Source: CAYJLF01 sp964371055 (lineage in GTDB: Bacteria > Eisenbacteria > RBG-16-71-46 > CAIMUX01). Taken from it: DNA of 64,000 bases. The translations under genes were made by a program, and so were the position numbers. This document shows, piece after piece, positions 9,619 through 18,785 of the stretch (position 1 is its first letter; each line of letters starts with the position of its first letter). The notes beneath the pieces were generated by a model. The model did not search any database, was not told the origin of the DNA, and saw nothing but the letters and a program-made list of their open reading frames with translations. The DNA lies in NCBI GenBank assembly GCA_964371055.1, contig CAYJLF010000024.1:1-64000 (forward strand). Direction: 5' to 3'.

Positions 9619-11120
9619 TCTGGATGGATCTCCGCCGCCCGGTCCTCTTCCGGCCGCAGATGCGGGAAGAGGAGCACGTCGCGCATGTTCGGAACGTCCG
9701 CCAGGAACATGGCCAGCCGGTCGACGCCGAGGCCGACTCCCGCGGCCGGCGGCATCCCCTGCTCGATCGCCGCGAGGAAGTCCTCGTCCAGAACCTGCGC
9801 CTCGTCATCCCCCATCTCGCGCCGGCGGGCCTGGTCCTCGAACCGGCGTCGCTGGTCGACCGGGTCGTTCAGCTCGCTGAAGGCGTTCGCGAATTCCTGC
9901 CCTCCGATGAAGAGCTCGAAGCGCTCCACTAGGTGGTCCGGCCGCTCGCGGTGCGCCTTCGCCAGCGGAGAGATCTCCCGGGGATGATCCGTGACGAAGG
10001 TCGGCTGCGTCAGGTGCGGCTGAACCTCCTGGTCGAACAACGCTTCGATCAGGTGCCCGCGCCCCGCCCAGGCGGGAACCGCCACTCCGGCGGCGAGAAG
10101 CCGCGCCCGCAGTTTCTCCTCGGGGTCGGCCAGGACATCCAGCCCGGTGCGATCGCGCACCAGGTCGGCCATCGAGCGCCGCTCGAAGGGCGGCTCGAGG
10201 TCGATCGCCTGGCCGCGCCAGGTCAGTTGCAGCGTCCCCCTCACGGCCCGCGCCGTCTCCCGCAGCATCGCCTCCACCAGGTCCATCGCATCGCGATAGT
10301 CGGCCCAGGCCCAGTAGAACTCCAGGAGCGTGAACTCCGGGTTGTGGTTCTTGTCCATCCCCTCGTTGCGAAAAACGCGCCCCAACTCGTAGACCCGCTC
10401 CAGGCCTCCGACCAGAAGCTTCTTCAGGGGGAGCTCCTCGGCGATGCGCAGGTAGAGCTTCTGGCCCAGCGCGTTGTGGTGCGTGAGGAAGGGCCGGGCC
10501 ATGGCCCCGCCGTAAATCGCCTGGAGGACCGGCGTCTCGACCTCCAGGAACCCGCGCTCGTCGAGGAAGGCGCGCAACGCGCGGATCATCCGGGCCCGCG
10601 ACTCGAAGGCTCGCCTCGTCTCAGGGTTCAGGATCAGGTCGACCTGGCGGTAGCGGTACCGCGAGCCCAGGTCGTCCCACGCGTCGAACACCTGCCCATC
10701 CTTCTCCTTCACCACCGGCAGCGGACGGATCGCCTTGGCCATGACGGTCAGCTCGCGGACCTGGATCGTCGCCTCCCCGGTGCGCGTGCGGATCGGAACG
10801 CCCCGAACGCCGACGAGATCGCCGAGGTCGAGGAGGCCCAGCGCCTCGTACGTCGTTTCACCCAGCTCGTCGCGCTTGGCATAGAGCTGGATCCGTCCGC
10901 CGGGATCCTGCAGGTGGGCGAAGGTCGCCTTGCCCATCGGGCGCAGCGCCATCAACCTTCCGCAGAGCGCGATCGGCTCGCCGCCGATGCGCCCGTCGAA
11001 CCCATCGAGGACCTGGTCGACGGTGTGGGAGCGGGTGAAGGAGTACGGGTACGGGTTGATCCCCAGCTCCCGCAGGCGGGCGAGCTTGGCGAGGCGGGCC
11101 TCGATCAGTTCAGGGCGCAC
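9615..11120 (-). CDS. lysS: Lysyl-tRNA synthetase, class II
   Basis: A 501-residue class II synthetase that charges tRNA-Lys. The N-terminal anticodon-binding OB-fold (about 50-155) contains GRLMALRPMGKATFAHL. The catalytic domain shows motif 2 as FRNEGMDKNHNPEFTLLE and motif 3 as GVGLGVDRLAMFL. Length and order are normal. The start is a GTG at 11120, preceded at a proper distance by GAGGAGG; a promoter (TTGAGG-17-TACACT) sits just upstream. The stop overlaps the ATG of the sigma-54-type activator. Confidence 0.97.
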
Positions 11121-11170
11121 GTCTTCCTCCTCTGGAGCGGCCGACCGGCCCGGCCGGGCACGGGAAGGAG

Positions 11171-11199
11171 AGTGTAGCCGGGCGAGCGGGTCACCTCAA
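11171..11199 (-). promoter_or_regulatory. Sigma-70-like promoter for lysS
   Basis: On the minus strand TTGAGG (11199-11194) and TACACT (11176-11171) are exactly 17 bases apart. Initiation near 11164 would give a leader of about 45 bases to the lysS GTG. The -35 box lies inside the end of the DUF2400 gene. Confidence 0.55.
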
Positions 11200-12159
11200 G
11201 GCGCCGGACGTTCCGGTGGCACAGACGGGGCGCAGGCGGCAGGCCCGGCAGTGGTCGGGATCGAGACGCGGAGGGCACCCGCCGTCGATGCCGAAGTGGC
11301 AGAGGGGGAGATCGTAGAAGAGGGGATCGTCGGGCCGAAGCCGGCGGAGCGCGGAGGTGATCTCGCGGGCCATCGCCGGGCCCGAGCTCTTCCGCGCCGT
11401 CAGCCCGAGACGAGGCCCCAGGCGGATCCAGTGGGTGTCGAGGGGCAAGGTCAGGTCGGCCGGCGAGAAGAGCGATCGCCACGCGCCGCAGTCGATCCCA
11501 TCGTCCGGCCGGATCATCCAGCGCAGGTAGAGCCGCCAACGCTTCCCCGCGCTTCCACCCGAAGGATCGGGGAGCAGGTGCCGCACGGCTCGCCGCCGTT
11601 CGTCTCCCGCCAGGCGCAGGGCCTCGGTCCAGAGATCGGCGGCCAGAAGCGTAAGCGCGCGGTCGAGCCCCTCGACGCCGGCGCGCCCATCGCCCTGACG
11701 GCGCTTCAAGGCCAGACCGAGATCCCCCTCTTCCTCCAGCATCCGCGCGACGGCCCCGAGCAGGGCGACGAGATCCGCGCGGTTCTGGAACCGGTAGCGG
11801 AAGCCCGGCGCGAAGGAGGCCTCCCGGTGCCTCCCTTCGAGCAGGCTGGCGCGCGGGGATGGCCCGAGGTCATCGAGGATCGAGCCCACGGTGCGGCAGA
11901 TCGCCTCGACCCGCCCGTAGGCGAAGAGGGCGGCCAGCAGCCCGGCGATCTCCCGATCTCCCGGCGTCAGGTAGCGCCGGACCAGCATCACCGGATCGCG
12001 CAAGAGCGCCGACTCCGCCCGCGCGGACCCTTCGGCCGCGAGTCGATCGAAGGACGCCCGCCGCGCGCGCACGATCCCGCGCGGACCGGACAAAGGGAGT
12101 GAGGACGCGGCGGTCTCGCCGGGCCTGGGGCGACGCGAACGACCGGTTGACGGAGTCAT
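11191..12159 (-). CDS. DUF2400 / TIGR02757 family protein
   Basis: A 322-residue member of the DUF2400 (TIGR02757) family, distantly related in layout to helix-hairpin-helix DNA glycosylases. The family signature is clear: a D-P-x-x-x-V-x-x-Y-L-T-P-x-D-R-E-I-A-G segment followed by AALFAYGR near residue 80. The C-terminus has four spaced cysteines in the order C-HFGIDGG-C, then C-RA-C and a last C, matching the kind of four-Cys cluster that can hold an Fe-S cluster in HhH-GPD enzymes. Function is unknown. The ATG at 12159 has a poor ribosome-binding site; a GTG at 12072 would remove 29 basic residues and is an alternative. It is divergent from the yggS-like gene. Confidence 0.82.
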   Translation of the reverse strand: MTPSTGRSRRPRPGETAASSLPLSGPRGIVRARRASFDRLAAEGSARAESALLRDPVMLVRRYLTPGDREIAGLLAALFAYGRVEAICRTVGSILDDLGPSPRASLLEGRHREASFAPGFRYRFQNRADLVALLGAVARMLEEEGDLGLALKRRQGDGRAGVEGLDRALTLLAADLWTEALRLAGDERRRAVRHLLPDPSGGSAGKRWRLYLRWMIRPDDGIDCGAWRSLFSPADLTLPLDTHWIRLGPRLGLTARKSSGPAMAREITSALRRLRPDDPLFYDLPLCHFGIDGGCPPRLDPDHCRACRLRPVCATGTSGALR

Positions 12160-12237
12160 CGCGCCGGAGAATCATCCGGAGGAACGCGCTTCGCCCCGGC
12201 AGATGAGGCCGCGGGACGCCGGACGGAGGATCCCACG

Positions 12238-12933
12238 ATGTCGATCGCCGCTTCCCTCGAGGCTCTGCAGGGGGAAATCGAGGACGCCTGCCGGGCAGCG
12301 GGACGCGACCCTGCCGCGGTGACGCTCATCGCCGTCACCAAGATGCACCCCGCCCTCGCGGTGCGCGAGGCGCAGGCCGCGGGGATTCGGGTCGTGGGCG
12401 AGAATCGCGTCCAGGAACTGGTGGCCAAGCGCCCGCTGCTCGAGGATCTCGATCTCGTCTGGCACTTCATCGGCGGGCTGCAGACGAACAAGGTCAAGTC
12501 GGTCCTTCCACTCGTCGGCCTGATCCACTCGGTCGATCGGGTCGAGTTGGCGCAGGCGATCGCACGCCATGCGTCCGGACGGGTCGTCCCGATCCTGCTG
12601 CAGGTGAACACGACGGCCGAGGCCTCCAAGTCGGGCGTGGCGCCGGAGCGGCTCCCGTTCCTGCTCGACGAGGTGCGGTCGATCGGGAGCCTCGACGTGC
12701 GCGGTCTCATGACGATCGGACCTCTCGGGGGCACGGAGCGGGAGAACCGTCGCGCCTTCGCCCTTCTCCGCGAACTACGGGACCGTGCGATCGACGCGCG
12801 CGCCGGCCTCGATCTGCCGATCCTCTCGATGGGGATGTCGGACGACTTCCGCGAGGCGATCCTGGAGGGAGCGACCCACCTGCGGATCGGCAGCCGCATT
12901 TTCGGTGACCGCTCGTACCCGACCGCAGGCTAG
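12238..12933 (+). CDS. yggS: YggS family pyridoxal phosphate homeostasis protein
   Basis: A 231-residue single-domain PLP-binding protein with the fold of alanine racemase barrels. The PLP lysine is K35 in the AVTKMHP motif. GENRVQE, WHFIGGLQTNK and the closing SMGMSDDF and RIGSRIFG segments are all family hallmarks. YggS/PLPBP proteins buffer free PLP and affect amino-acid and keto-acid pools rather than catalysing a known reaction. The ATG is preceded by GGACGGAGGA. It stands alone here, convergent with the thioredoxin gene. Confidence 0.95.
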   Translation: MSIAASLEALQGEIEDACRAAGRDPAAVTLIAVTKMHPALAVREAQAAGIRVVGENRVQELVAKRPLLEDLDLVWHFIGGLQTNKVKSVLPLVGLIHSVDRVELAQAIARHASGRVVPILLQVNTTAEASKSGVAPERLPFLLDEVRSIGSLDVRGLMTIGPLGGTERENRRAFALLRELRDRAIDARAGLDLPILSMGMSDDFREAILEGATHLRIGSRIFGDRSYPTAG

Positions 12934-12975
12934 GCCGCCGGCGTCTCTCGGCGCGCCAGGTCTCCGCCGGCCGCG

Positions 12976-13014
12976 CTACTTCTCGGCCAGAAGTCCCTAC
13001 TTCTCCGCCAGGAG
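12976..13014. repeat. Near-duplicate of the 3' end of the thioredoxin gene
   Basis: The last codons and stop of the thioredoxin gene (12997-13014, encoding Leu-Leu-Ala-Glu-Lys-stop on the minus strand) are followed by a second copy at 12976-12993 with 16 of 18 positions identical and its own stop codon in the same frame. This looks like a 21-base tandem duplication. Confidence 0.6.
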
Positions 13015-13554
13015 CGCGGTCAAGACGTCGTGCCAGTACTGCTTGGGCGCCAGCCCGCGCTGCATCGCCGCCACGCGCCCCTGCTTGTCGAGCACGAAGG
13101 TGGTCGGGATCGCGGCGACCCCGCCGTAGAGGCTGGAGATCGACTGCCCGTCGAGCAGCATGGTGTAGTTGATCCGCTGCTGCTGGGCGAACGGAGCGAC
13201 CACTTTGGCGCCGTGCTTGTCCAGCGAGATCCCGACGATCTGCATCCCCTTGGGTCCGAGCTCACGCTGGAGTTCATTGAAGTCGGGGATCTCCATCCGG
13301 CAGGGGCCGCACCAGGTCGCCCAGAAGTTGAGCATCACGACCTTGCCCTTCAACTCGGCGAGCTGGAACTCCTTGCCGTCCAGGTCCGGCAGCTTGAAGT
13401 CCGGGGCAGGCTTTCGCTCGGCGACCGGAGCGATCCTGGCCTTGACCGGCTGGGGCCCGGCCGCCATAGCACTGGCCGCGGCCAGGAGCACTCCGAAGAG
13501 GCTCATGATGAGAAGAGCCGGCGCAAACCGGCGGGCAACAGAGCTGACTGCCAC
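12997..13554 (-). CDS. TlpA/ResA-like thiol-disulfide thioredoxin, exported
   Basis: A 185-residue periplasmic or membrane-anchored thioredoxin-fold protein. An N-terminal hydrophobic signal (about 8-32, ending ASAMAA) precedes a redoxin domain with the LNFWATWCGPC active site (Cys at 82 and 85) and the cis-proline segment VAAIPTTFVLD. Such proteins reduce or isomerise disulfides in exported proteins or assist cytochrome c maturation; no cytochrome genes are nearby. The start chosen is the GTG at 13554, which has AGGAGG five bases before it. The ATG one base upstream is out of frame, and the longer open frame begins in unrelated sequence. The upstream gene is divergent. Confidence 0.92.
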   Translation of the reverse strand: MAVSSVARRFAPALLIMSLFGVLLAAASAMAAGPQPVKARIAPVAERKPAPDFKLPDLDGKEFQLAELKGKVVMLNFWATWCGPCRMEIPDFNELQRELGPKGMQIVGISLDKHGAKVVAPFAQQQRINYTMLLDGQSISSLYGGVAAIPTTFVLDKQGRVAAMQRGLAPKQYWHDVLTALLAEK

Positions 13555-13739
13555 ATGGACCTCCTGGATTATGCGTTTCTCTCCTTTGGATGCACGTGAG
13601 ACGATTCGGTTGAGTATACCATCCCGCGCGCCCGAGACCTCCGAGGCTCGCACGCGGGGCCGTGGACTCCGCCGGCCAACATCGGCCACCGCCAAGCGGG
13701 GGCCGTTCATTCATGATAGAGCCGACCGGGAGGATGATC

Positions 13740-16283
13740 ATGCTGGTCCGTCCCCGCGCCGCCGCCCGGATGTACGGGGCCGTCGCGATCTCACTTCTCC
13801 TTCTCGGGACCACCGCCTGGATGGCCCATGGTTCGCGCCCGGAGGCGGAGCCGATCCGTGTGTTGCTTCCCAACCTGGACCCGATGCTTCGCCGCATCGC
13901 GATCGACGCCATCTCCGCCCGACAGACTGATGGTGCGTCCCGTGAGCCGGTCTTCCCGCCGACCCTCCCGGTGTCTCATGACGACCGAGGTACCCTGCGG
14001 ATCGCCTGCTGGGTCCATCTCGATCCCGGCGCGGAGCTCCCCGCCGGCAGCGAGCTACGATTCGTCAGCCCCGCCCTCGCGACGGGACGCCTCTCGATCG
14101 GCGAGATCGAGCGGCTGCACGCCTGTCCGGGCGTCACCCGGATCGAGGCCGCGCGCCGGGCACGTCCCCTGCTCGACGAGAGCCGGACCGAGTGCGGCGC
14201 CTGGGCGGTGCAGCAACCGGTCGGATCGCCCCCCGTCTATCACGGGTACAGCGGCCGCAATGTCGTGATTGGCATCATCGACTCCGGCGCCGACGTCACT
14301 CACGAGGACTTCGTCGATTCCGAAGGGGACACCCGGATCGTGCTCGCCTGGGATCAGACCGAGGCGACCGAGAACCCGCCCGTCGGTTTCGACTACGGCC
14401 GCGAATGGACCGCCGCGGACATCGACCAGGGGCTCTGCACCATGACCGACCCTTCGGGGCACGGATCGCGCGTGCTCGGCGCGGCCGCGGGCGGCGGCGC
14501 CGCGACGGGCGCGGGCCAGCCTCCCTACCAGTATGTCGGCATGGCCCCCGAGGCGATCATCATCGTTGTGAAGACGACCTTCTTCACCACCGACGTGCTC
14601 GACGCGATCGACTATGTGTTCGCCCAGGCCGGGGCCTGGGGCCGCCGCGCGGTCGTCAACCTCAGCCTTGGGCACCAGTGGGGGCCGCACGACGGCACCG
14701 AGTCGCTCGAGGATGCGGTCCGGACCCGCTGCGGGCCCGGGAGGATCGTGGTCGCCGCGGCCGGCAACCAGCAGGACGAAGGAATCCACGCCGAAGTCAC
14801 TCTGCCCGCCGGGGCCAGCGACGAGGTCACCGTCTCGGTCCCGGCCTACGCGCCCCAGGGAGGGGCACAGAACGACGTCCTCTACATCGACGGCTACGAG
14901 CCGGACGGCGCTTCGTCCGCGATCTCGATCACGACGCCGAACGGCCACAGCGTCGGACCTGTCGGGCCGTGTCAGTCGATCACCGTCTCGACCGTGGACG
15001 GAACGGTCACGCTCGACCGCTGCCTGCACCCCGGGCCCTCGGACCACGTGTACATCGAGATCATCGACATGGATGCCTCGCATCCTCCCGCGGCGGGCAC
15101 CTGGACGCTGCACGTGGAACACGTCGCGAAAGACGGAGCGGACACGCCGATCACGTTCGACTTCTGGCTGCCGGACCACACGCTGGGCAGCGATCCCACT
15201 TTTGTCGAGGGTCGCTCCGACGGCAAGCTCGTCGCCTCGCCGGCCGGGGCCGATTCGGTCATCGCGGTCGGCGCCTACCTCACCAGGCAGTGCTGGACCA
15301 GCGCCGACGGCGGCACGTACTGCTACGAGGACAACCCCGCCCTCGGCAGCCTCGCTCCCTTCAGCAACCACGGTCCCCGTCGCGATGGCGTCCTGAAGCC
15401 TGACCTCTGCGCACCGGGGATGGGGATCGGGGCCGCGCTCTCCGCCGACTCGGACCCGGGGATCACGTGGACCTTGGCCGACACGCGGCACGTCATCGGC
15501 CAGGGCACCAGCATGGCCGCACCGCACGTCGCGGGCATCGTCGCGCTGATGCTCGAGGCCCGGGGCGCCCTCTCCGCCGAAGAGACCCTGGAACGGCTCC
15601 GAAGCTCGGCCCGAAGCGACGAGCACGCCGCCGGCCTGCCCAACGCCGCCTGGGGTTACGGGAAGATCGATGCGGTCGGCGCCCTCGCGGGCCCGTCCGC
15701 CATTCTGGCGATCGCGCCGCGCGTGACCCGGGAGAATGAAGGCATCGCGCTCGCCTGGGAGGTCCCGGACCAATTTGGCCGCCTGCGCTTCGCGGTGAGC
15801 CGGGGCTTAGCGCCCGCCGAGGCCCTCCGCTGCGGCGAGACGACGACCGGCCCGCGCTATCACTTCATCGATCTCGATCCGGGCGCCGCGGAGGAAGCGG
15901 TCTATTGGCTGCAGCCTCTCCCGGCGATCGGGTTCCCCTCGCCGTTCGGTCCCTTCACCCTCGAAGATCTGAAGGACGGCCACGACGAGGATGACAACGC
16001 ATTCGCTTTGGGGCCACCCCATCCCAACCCCGCCCGACACGCGGCGGCGTGGGAGCTCGTGCTCCCCCGCCCGGGACGCGTCGCCCTCCGCATCGTCGAT
16101 CTGCAGGGTCGCATCGTCGACCAGTTCGAGACCAACCCACTCCCGGCCGGCCGGCATCCGATGGTCTGGGACCTGCGCAGCGCCCGGGGGCGGGTCCCCC
16201 CCGCCGGCGTCTACTGGATCCAGGCCCGCTGGAATCGCCTCGAACGCGCCCGGCGGCTCCTGGTTCTCCCGTCCTCCCCGTAG
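13740..16283 (+). CDS. Secreted subtilisin-like (S8) peptidase with FlgD-like C-terminus
   Basis: An 847-residue exported serine protease. An N-terminal signal (residues 10-30, AVAISLLLLGTTAWM) is followed by a prodomain-like region. The catalytic triad is D181 (IIDSGAD), H241 (SGHGSR) and S591 (GTSMAAPHVAG). The gap of about 350 residues between His and Ser is longer than in plain subtilisins and contains an all-beta insertion, roughly 350-490. The last 90 residues start with PHPNPA and contain VDLQGRIVDQ and WDLRSARGR, the pattern of FlgD-like/C-terminal sorting-type domains common on secreted proteins of FCB-related bacteria. The ATG at 13740 is used because GGGAGG lies six bases before it. 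A role in nutrient protein degradation or surface processing is likely. Confidence 0.92.
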   Translation: MLVRPRAAARMYGAVAISLLLLGTTAWMAHGSRPEAEPIRVLLPNLDPMLRRIAIDAISARQTDGASREPVFPPTLPVSHDDRGTLRIACWVHLDPGAELPAGSELRFVSPALATGRLSIGEIERLHACPGVTRIEAARRARPLLDESRTECGAWAVQQPVGSPPVYHGYSGRNVVIGIIDSGADVTHEDFVDSEGDTRIVLAWDQTEATENPPVGFDYGREWTAADIDQGLCTMTDPSGHGSRVLGAAAGGGAATGAGQPPYQYVGMAPEAIIIVVKTTFFTTDVLDAIDYVFAQAGAWGRRAVVNLSLGHQWGPHDGTESLEDAVRTRCGPGRIVVAAAGNQQDEGIHAEVTLPAGASDEVTVSVPAYAPQGGAQNDVLYIDGYEPDGASSAISITTPNGHSVGPVGPCQSITVSTVDGTVTLDRCLHPGPSDHVYIEIIDMDASHPPAAGTWTLHVEHVAKDGADTPITFDFWLPDHTLGSDPTFVEGRSDGKLVASPAGADSVIAVGAYLTRQCWTSADGGTYCYEDNPALGSLAPFSNHGPRRDGVLKPDLCAPGMGIGAALSADSDPGITWTLADTRHVIGQGTSMAAPHVAGIVALMLEARGALSAEETLERLRSSARSDEHAAGLPNAAWGYGKIDAVGALAGPSAILAIAPRVTRENEGIALAWEVPDQFGRLRFAVSRGLAPAEALRCGETTTGPRYHFIDLDPGAAEEAVYWLQPLPAIGFPSPFGPFTLEDLKDGHDEDDNAFALGPPHPNPARHAAAWELVLPRPGRVALRIVDLQGRIVDQFETNPLPAGRHPMVWDLRSARGRVPPAGVYWIQARWNRLERARRLLVLPSSP

Positions 16284-16372
16284 GACTGGCGAGAGCACTT
16301 GCGAGCCGCTCGAGGCGGGATGAGGATGTGTCGGCAGGAGGCCCCTGCAGGGTGTGGGCGGACGGAGGATCG

Positions 16373-18028
16373 ATGGACTGGCAGCTCAAGCGGCGGCAGG
16401 CGGTCGATGACGGCAGACCGGTCATCGTCGTGGTCATGGACGGCATCGGCATCGGGCGCGGCGACGCGGGCGATGCGGTGGCGACGGCTCGCACCCCGGT
16501 CATGGACGAACTGGGGACGCGCTGTCCCTACCGCACGCTCAAGGCCCACGGTCGGGCGGTCGGACTCCCGGACGACAGCGACATGGGCAACTCCGAGGTC
16601 GGACACAATGCGCTCGGCTCTGGGCGGGTCTTCGACCAGGGGGCAAAGCTTGTCAACCAGGCGATCGCCAAAGGAGCGATCTGGCGAGGCGAAGCCTGGT
16701 CCCGGCTGGTGAACCGCGGCGGAAGAGAGGGCACCGCGCTCCACCTCATCGGCCTCCTCTCCGACGGCAACGTGCACTCCCACATCGATCACCTCGAAGC
16801 GCTGATCCGCCGCGCGGCCGCCGACGGCATGCGCCGCCTCTTCGTCCATCCCCTGCTCGACGGCCGGGATGTCCCCGAGACCTCCGCCCTGATCTACCTG
16901 GACCGCCTGGAGGCGCTGCTCGGGGAGTACGACGGCACGGACGGCCGGACCTTCCGGATCGCTTCAGGCGGCGGACGGATGATCACGACCATGGATCGCT
17001 ACGAGGCGGACTGGCGCATCGTCGAGCGGGGTTGGAACGCCCACGTGCACGGACAGGGCCGCACCTTTCCGTCTGCGCGCGCCGCGGTGGAGACCTACCG
17101 CACCGAGGAGCCGGGCATCGGCGACCAGTTTCTTCCGCCCTTCGTCGTGGCTGATTCCTCCGGCGCGCCCATCGGGCCGATCCGCGACGGCGACGGGGTC
17201 ATCTTCTTCAATTTCCGCGGAGACCGCGCGATCGAGATCAGCCGCGCGTTCGAGGAGGAGACCTTCGCGCCGTTCGACCGGGGCGCGCGGCCCAACGTGC
17301 TCTACACGGGCATGATGCAGTATGACGGCGACTATCAGATCCCGAAGTCGTTTCTCGTCTCGCCTCCCGCCATCGATCGCACGCTCGGCGAGCTTCTCGC
17401 CCGCCAGGGGGTCACCCAGTTCGCCTGCAGCGAGACGCAGAAGTACGGGCATGTCACCTACTTCTGGAACGGCAACCGCGGCGGGAAGTTCGACGCCGCG
17501 ACCGAAACGTATCTCGAGATTCCGAGCGACCTGGTCCCGTTCGAAGAGCGGCCCTGGATGAAGGCGGCCGAGATCACCGACGCCGCCATCGCCGCGCTCC
17601 GCGGCGGTCGGCAGCGTTTCCTCCGGATCAACTACCCGAACGGCGATATGGTGGGACACACCGGGAGTCTCGACGCGGCGATCGTCGCGGTGGAGGCGGT
17701 CGACCTGAGCCTGGGGCGCCTTCTGGCCGCGGCGCGCGAGACCCACGCCATCGCGGTGGTCACCGCCGATCACGGCAATGCCGACGAGATGTTCGAGCGT
17801 GACAAGAAGGGAGAGGTGCAGCGGGATCCCGCCACCGGACGACCGCGCCCCAAGACCAGCCACAGCTTGAACCCGGTGCCGTTCTGGGTGGTCGATGCAG
17901 ACTCGCCCGAGTTGTGGACGCTCCGCGACGACCTTCCGGAGGCGGGCCTCGCTAATGTCGCGGCGACCGTTCTGCAACTGCTCGGCTTCGAGGCGCCCGA
18001 CGATTACGAGCCTTCGCTGCTGAAGTAG
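16373..18028 (+). CDS. gpmI: 2,3-bisphosphoglycerate-independent phosphoglycerate mutase
   Basis: A 551-residue cytoplasmic iPGM interconverting 3- and 2-phosphoglycerate in glycolysis, a manganese-dependent alkaline phosphatase-like enzyme. Metal and catalytic residues are visible: D23 in VVMDGIGIG, the nucleophile S74 in DMGNSEVGH, LLDGRD, FNFRGDR, YPNGDMVGHTG and TADHGNADEM. It is about 40 residues longer than the Bacillus enzyme, with an extended N-terminus and small insertions. The ATG at 16373 follows GACGGAGGA. The gene stands 90 bases after the subtilase and is probably transcribed separately; enolase, the next enzyme of the pathway, is elsewhere at 39.2 kb. Confidence 0.97.
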   Translation: MDWQLKRRQAVDDGRPVIVVVMDGIGIGRGDAGDAVATARTPVMDELGTRCPYRTLKAHGRAVGLPDDSDMGNSEVGHNALGSGRVFDQGAKLVNQAIAKGAIWRGEAWSRLVNRGGREGTALHLIGLLSDGNVHSHIDHLEALIRRAAADGMRRLFVHPLLDGRDVPETSALIYLDRLEALLGEYDGTDGRTFRIASGGGRMITTMDRYEADWRIVERGWNAHVHGQGRTFPSARAAVETYRTEEPGIGDQFLPPFVVADSSGAPIGPIRDGDGVIFFNFRGDRAIEISRAFEEETFAPFDRGARPNVLYTGMMQYDGDYQIPKSFLVSPPAIDRTLGELLARQGVTQFACSETQKYGHVTYFWNGNRGGKFDAATETYLEIPSDLVPFEERPWMKAAEITDAAIAALRGGRQRFLRINYPNGDMVGHTGSLDAAIVAVEAVDLSLGRLLAAARETHAIAVVTADHGNADEMFERDKKGEVQRDPATGRPRPKTSHSLNPVPFWVVDADSPELWTLRDDLPEAGLANVAATVLQLLGFEAPDDYEPSLLK

Positions 18029-18036
18029 GACTCGCG

Positions 18037-18055
18037 GGCGCCGGCGGCGGGCGCC
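18037..18055. terminator. Hairpin between convergent gpmI and motB
   Basis: Two GGCGCC hexamers (18037-18042 and 18050-18055) can pair around a 7-base loop in the 33-base gap between convergent genes. There is no T-run, so this is only a weak candidate. Confidence 0.3.
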
Positions 18056-18061
18056 GTCCGA

Positions 18062-18778
18062 TTACGGCTGAGCGGCAGCCGGCGCGGGGCGCGTGAGCAG
18101 GAATTCGACGCGCCGGTTGCGCGAACGTCCCTCATCCTCGCCGTTGGCGGCCAGGGGACGTGTCTCCGCGTAGCCGACCGCCGCCAGGCGGTCGTCCGGC
18201 ACGCCTCCCTCCTCGACCAGAAGCCGCACCACGGCCCCCGCGCGCGCGGCCGACAGCTCCCAGTTCGACGGATAGACCATGGTGCGGATCGGCAGGTCGT
18301 CGGTGTGCCCCTCGACCTGCACCGGGTGCGGGTAGCGGCGCAGCAGCGGCGCCATCGCCAGCAGCAGCGATCTCGCCTCGGGATGCAGATCGGCGCGCCC
18401 CAGGTCGAAAAGAAGTCGCTCCTGGATCCGGACCCTGACCCCCTCGGGCGAGTAGATCACCTGCAAGGGTCCACCCTTGCCGCCGCGGGCCGCCAGGGCG
18501 GCCAGGTCTTCCTCGACCGCGATCCGCTCGGCGTCCTCCCGCAGCCGGGCCGCTTCGGCCGGCGCCGCCGCCGTCGACGGCCGGTCCGACGTCTGCGGGC
18601 TCGTCCCGAACGCGCTGCGGAAACTGCCGACGAGCGTCCGGTACTTGTCGGCATCGAGCTTCGAGTACGCGACCATGGCGACGAAGAAGACCAGGAGGAG
18701 GGTCATCAGGTCGGCGTAGGTCAGGGCCCACTCGGGGACGCCCTGCGCGTCGTCTCGAGGGAGGAAAGAAAACCGCAT
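18062..18778 (-). CDS. motB: MotB-like stator protein with OmpA peptidoglycan-binding domain
   Basis: A 238-residue inner-membrane protein. One transmembrane helix (about 20-38) contains the proton-carrying aspartate D23 in YADLMTLLLVFF, as in MotB. A linker of about 80 residues leads to an OmpA-like domain with VEGHTDDLPI and NWELSAARA, which anchors stators to peptidoglycan. The ATG at 18778 lies seven bases after the motA stop and follows GGGAGGAAAG; the longer frame overlaps motA. Together with MotA it would form an ion-driven rotary stator. No flagellar gene is in the window, so the driven machine may be a flagellum encoded elsewhere or another envelope apparatus. Confidence 0.88.
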   Translation of the reverse strand: MRFSFLPRDDAQGVPEWALTYADLMTLLLVFFVAMVAYSKLDADKYRTLVGSFRSAFGTSPQTSDRPSTAAAPAEAARLREDAERIAVEEDLAALAARGGKGGPLQVIYSPEGVRVRIQERLLFDLGRADLHPEARSLLLAMAPLLRRYPHPVQVEGHTDDLPIRTMVYPSNWELSAARAGAVVRLLVEEGGVPDDRLAAVGYAETRPLAANGEDEGRSRNRRVEFLLTRPAPAAAQP

Positions 18779-18785
18779 CAGCGCC

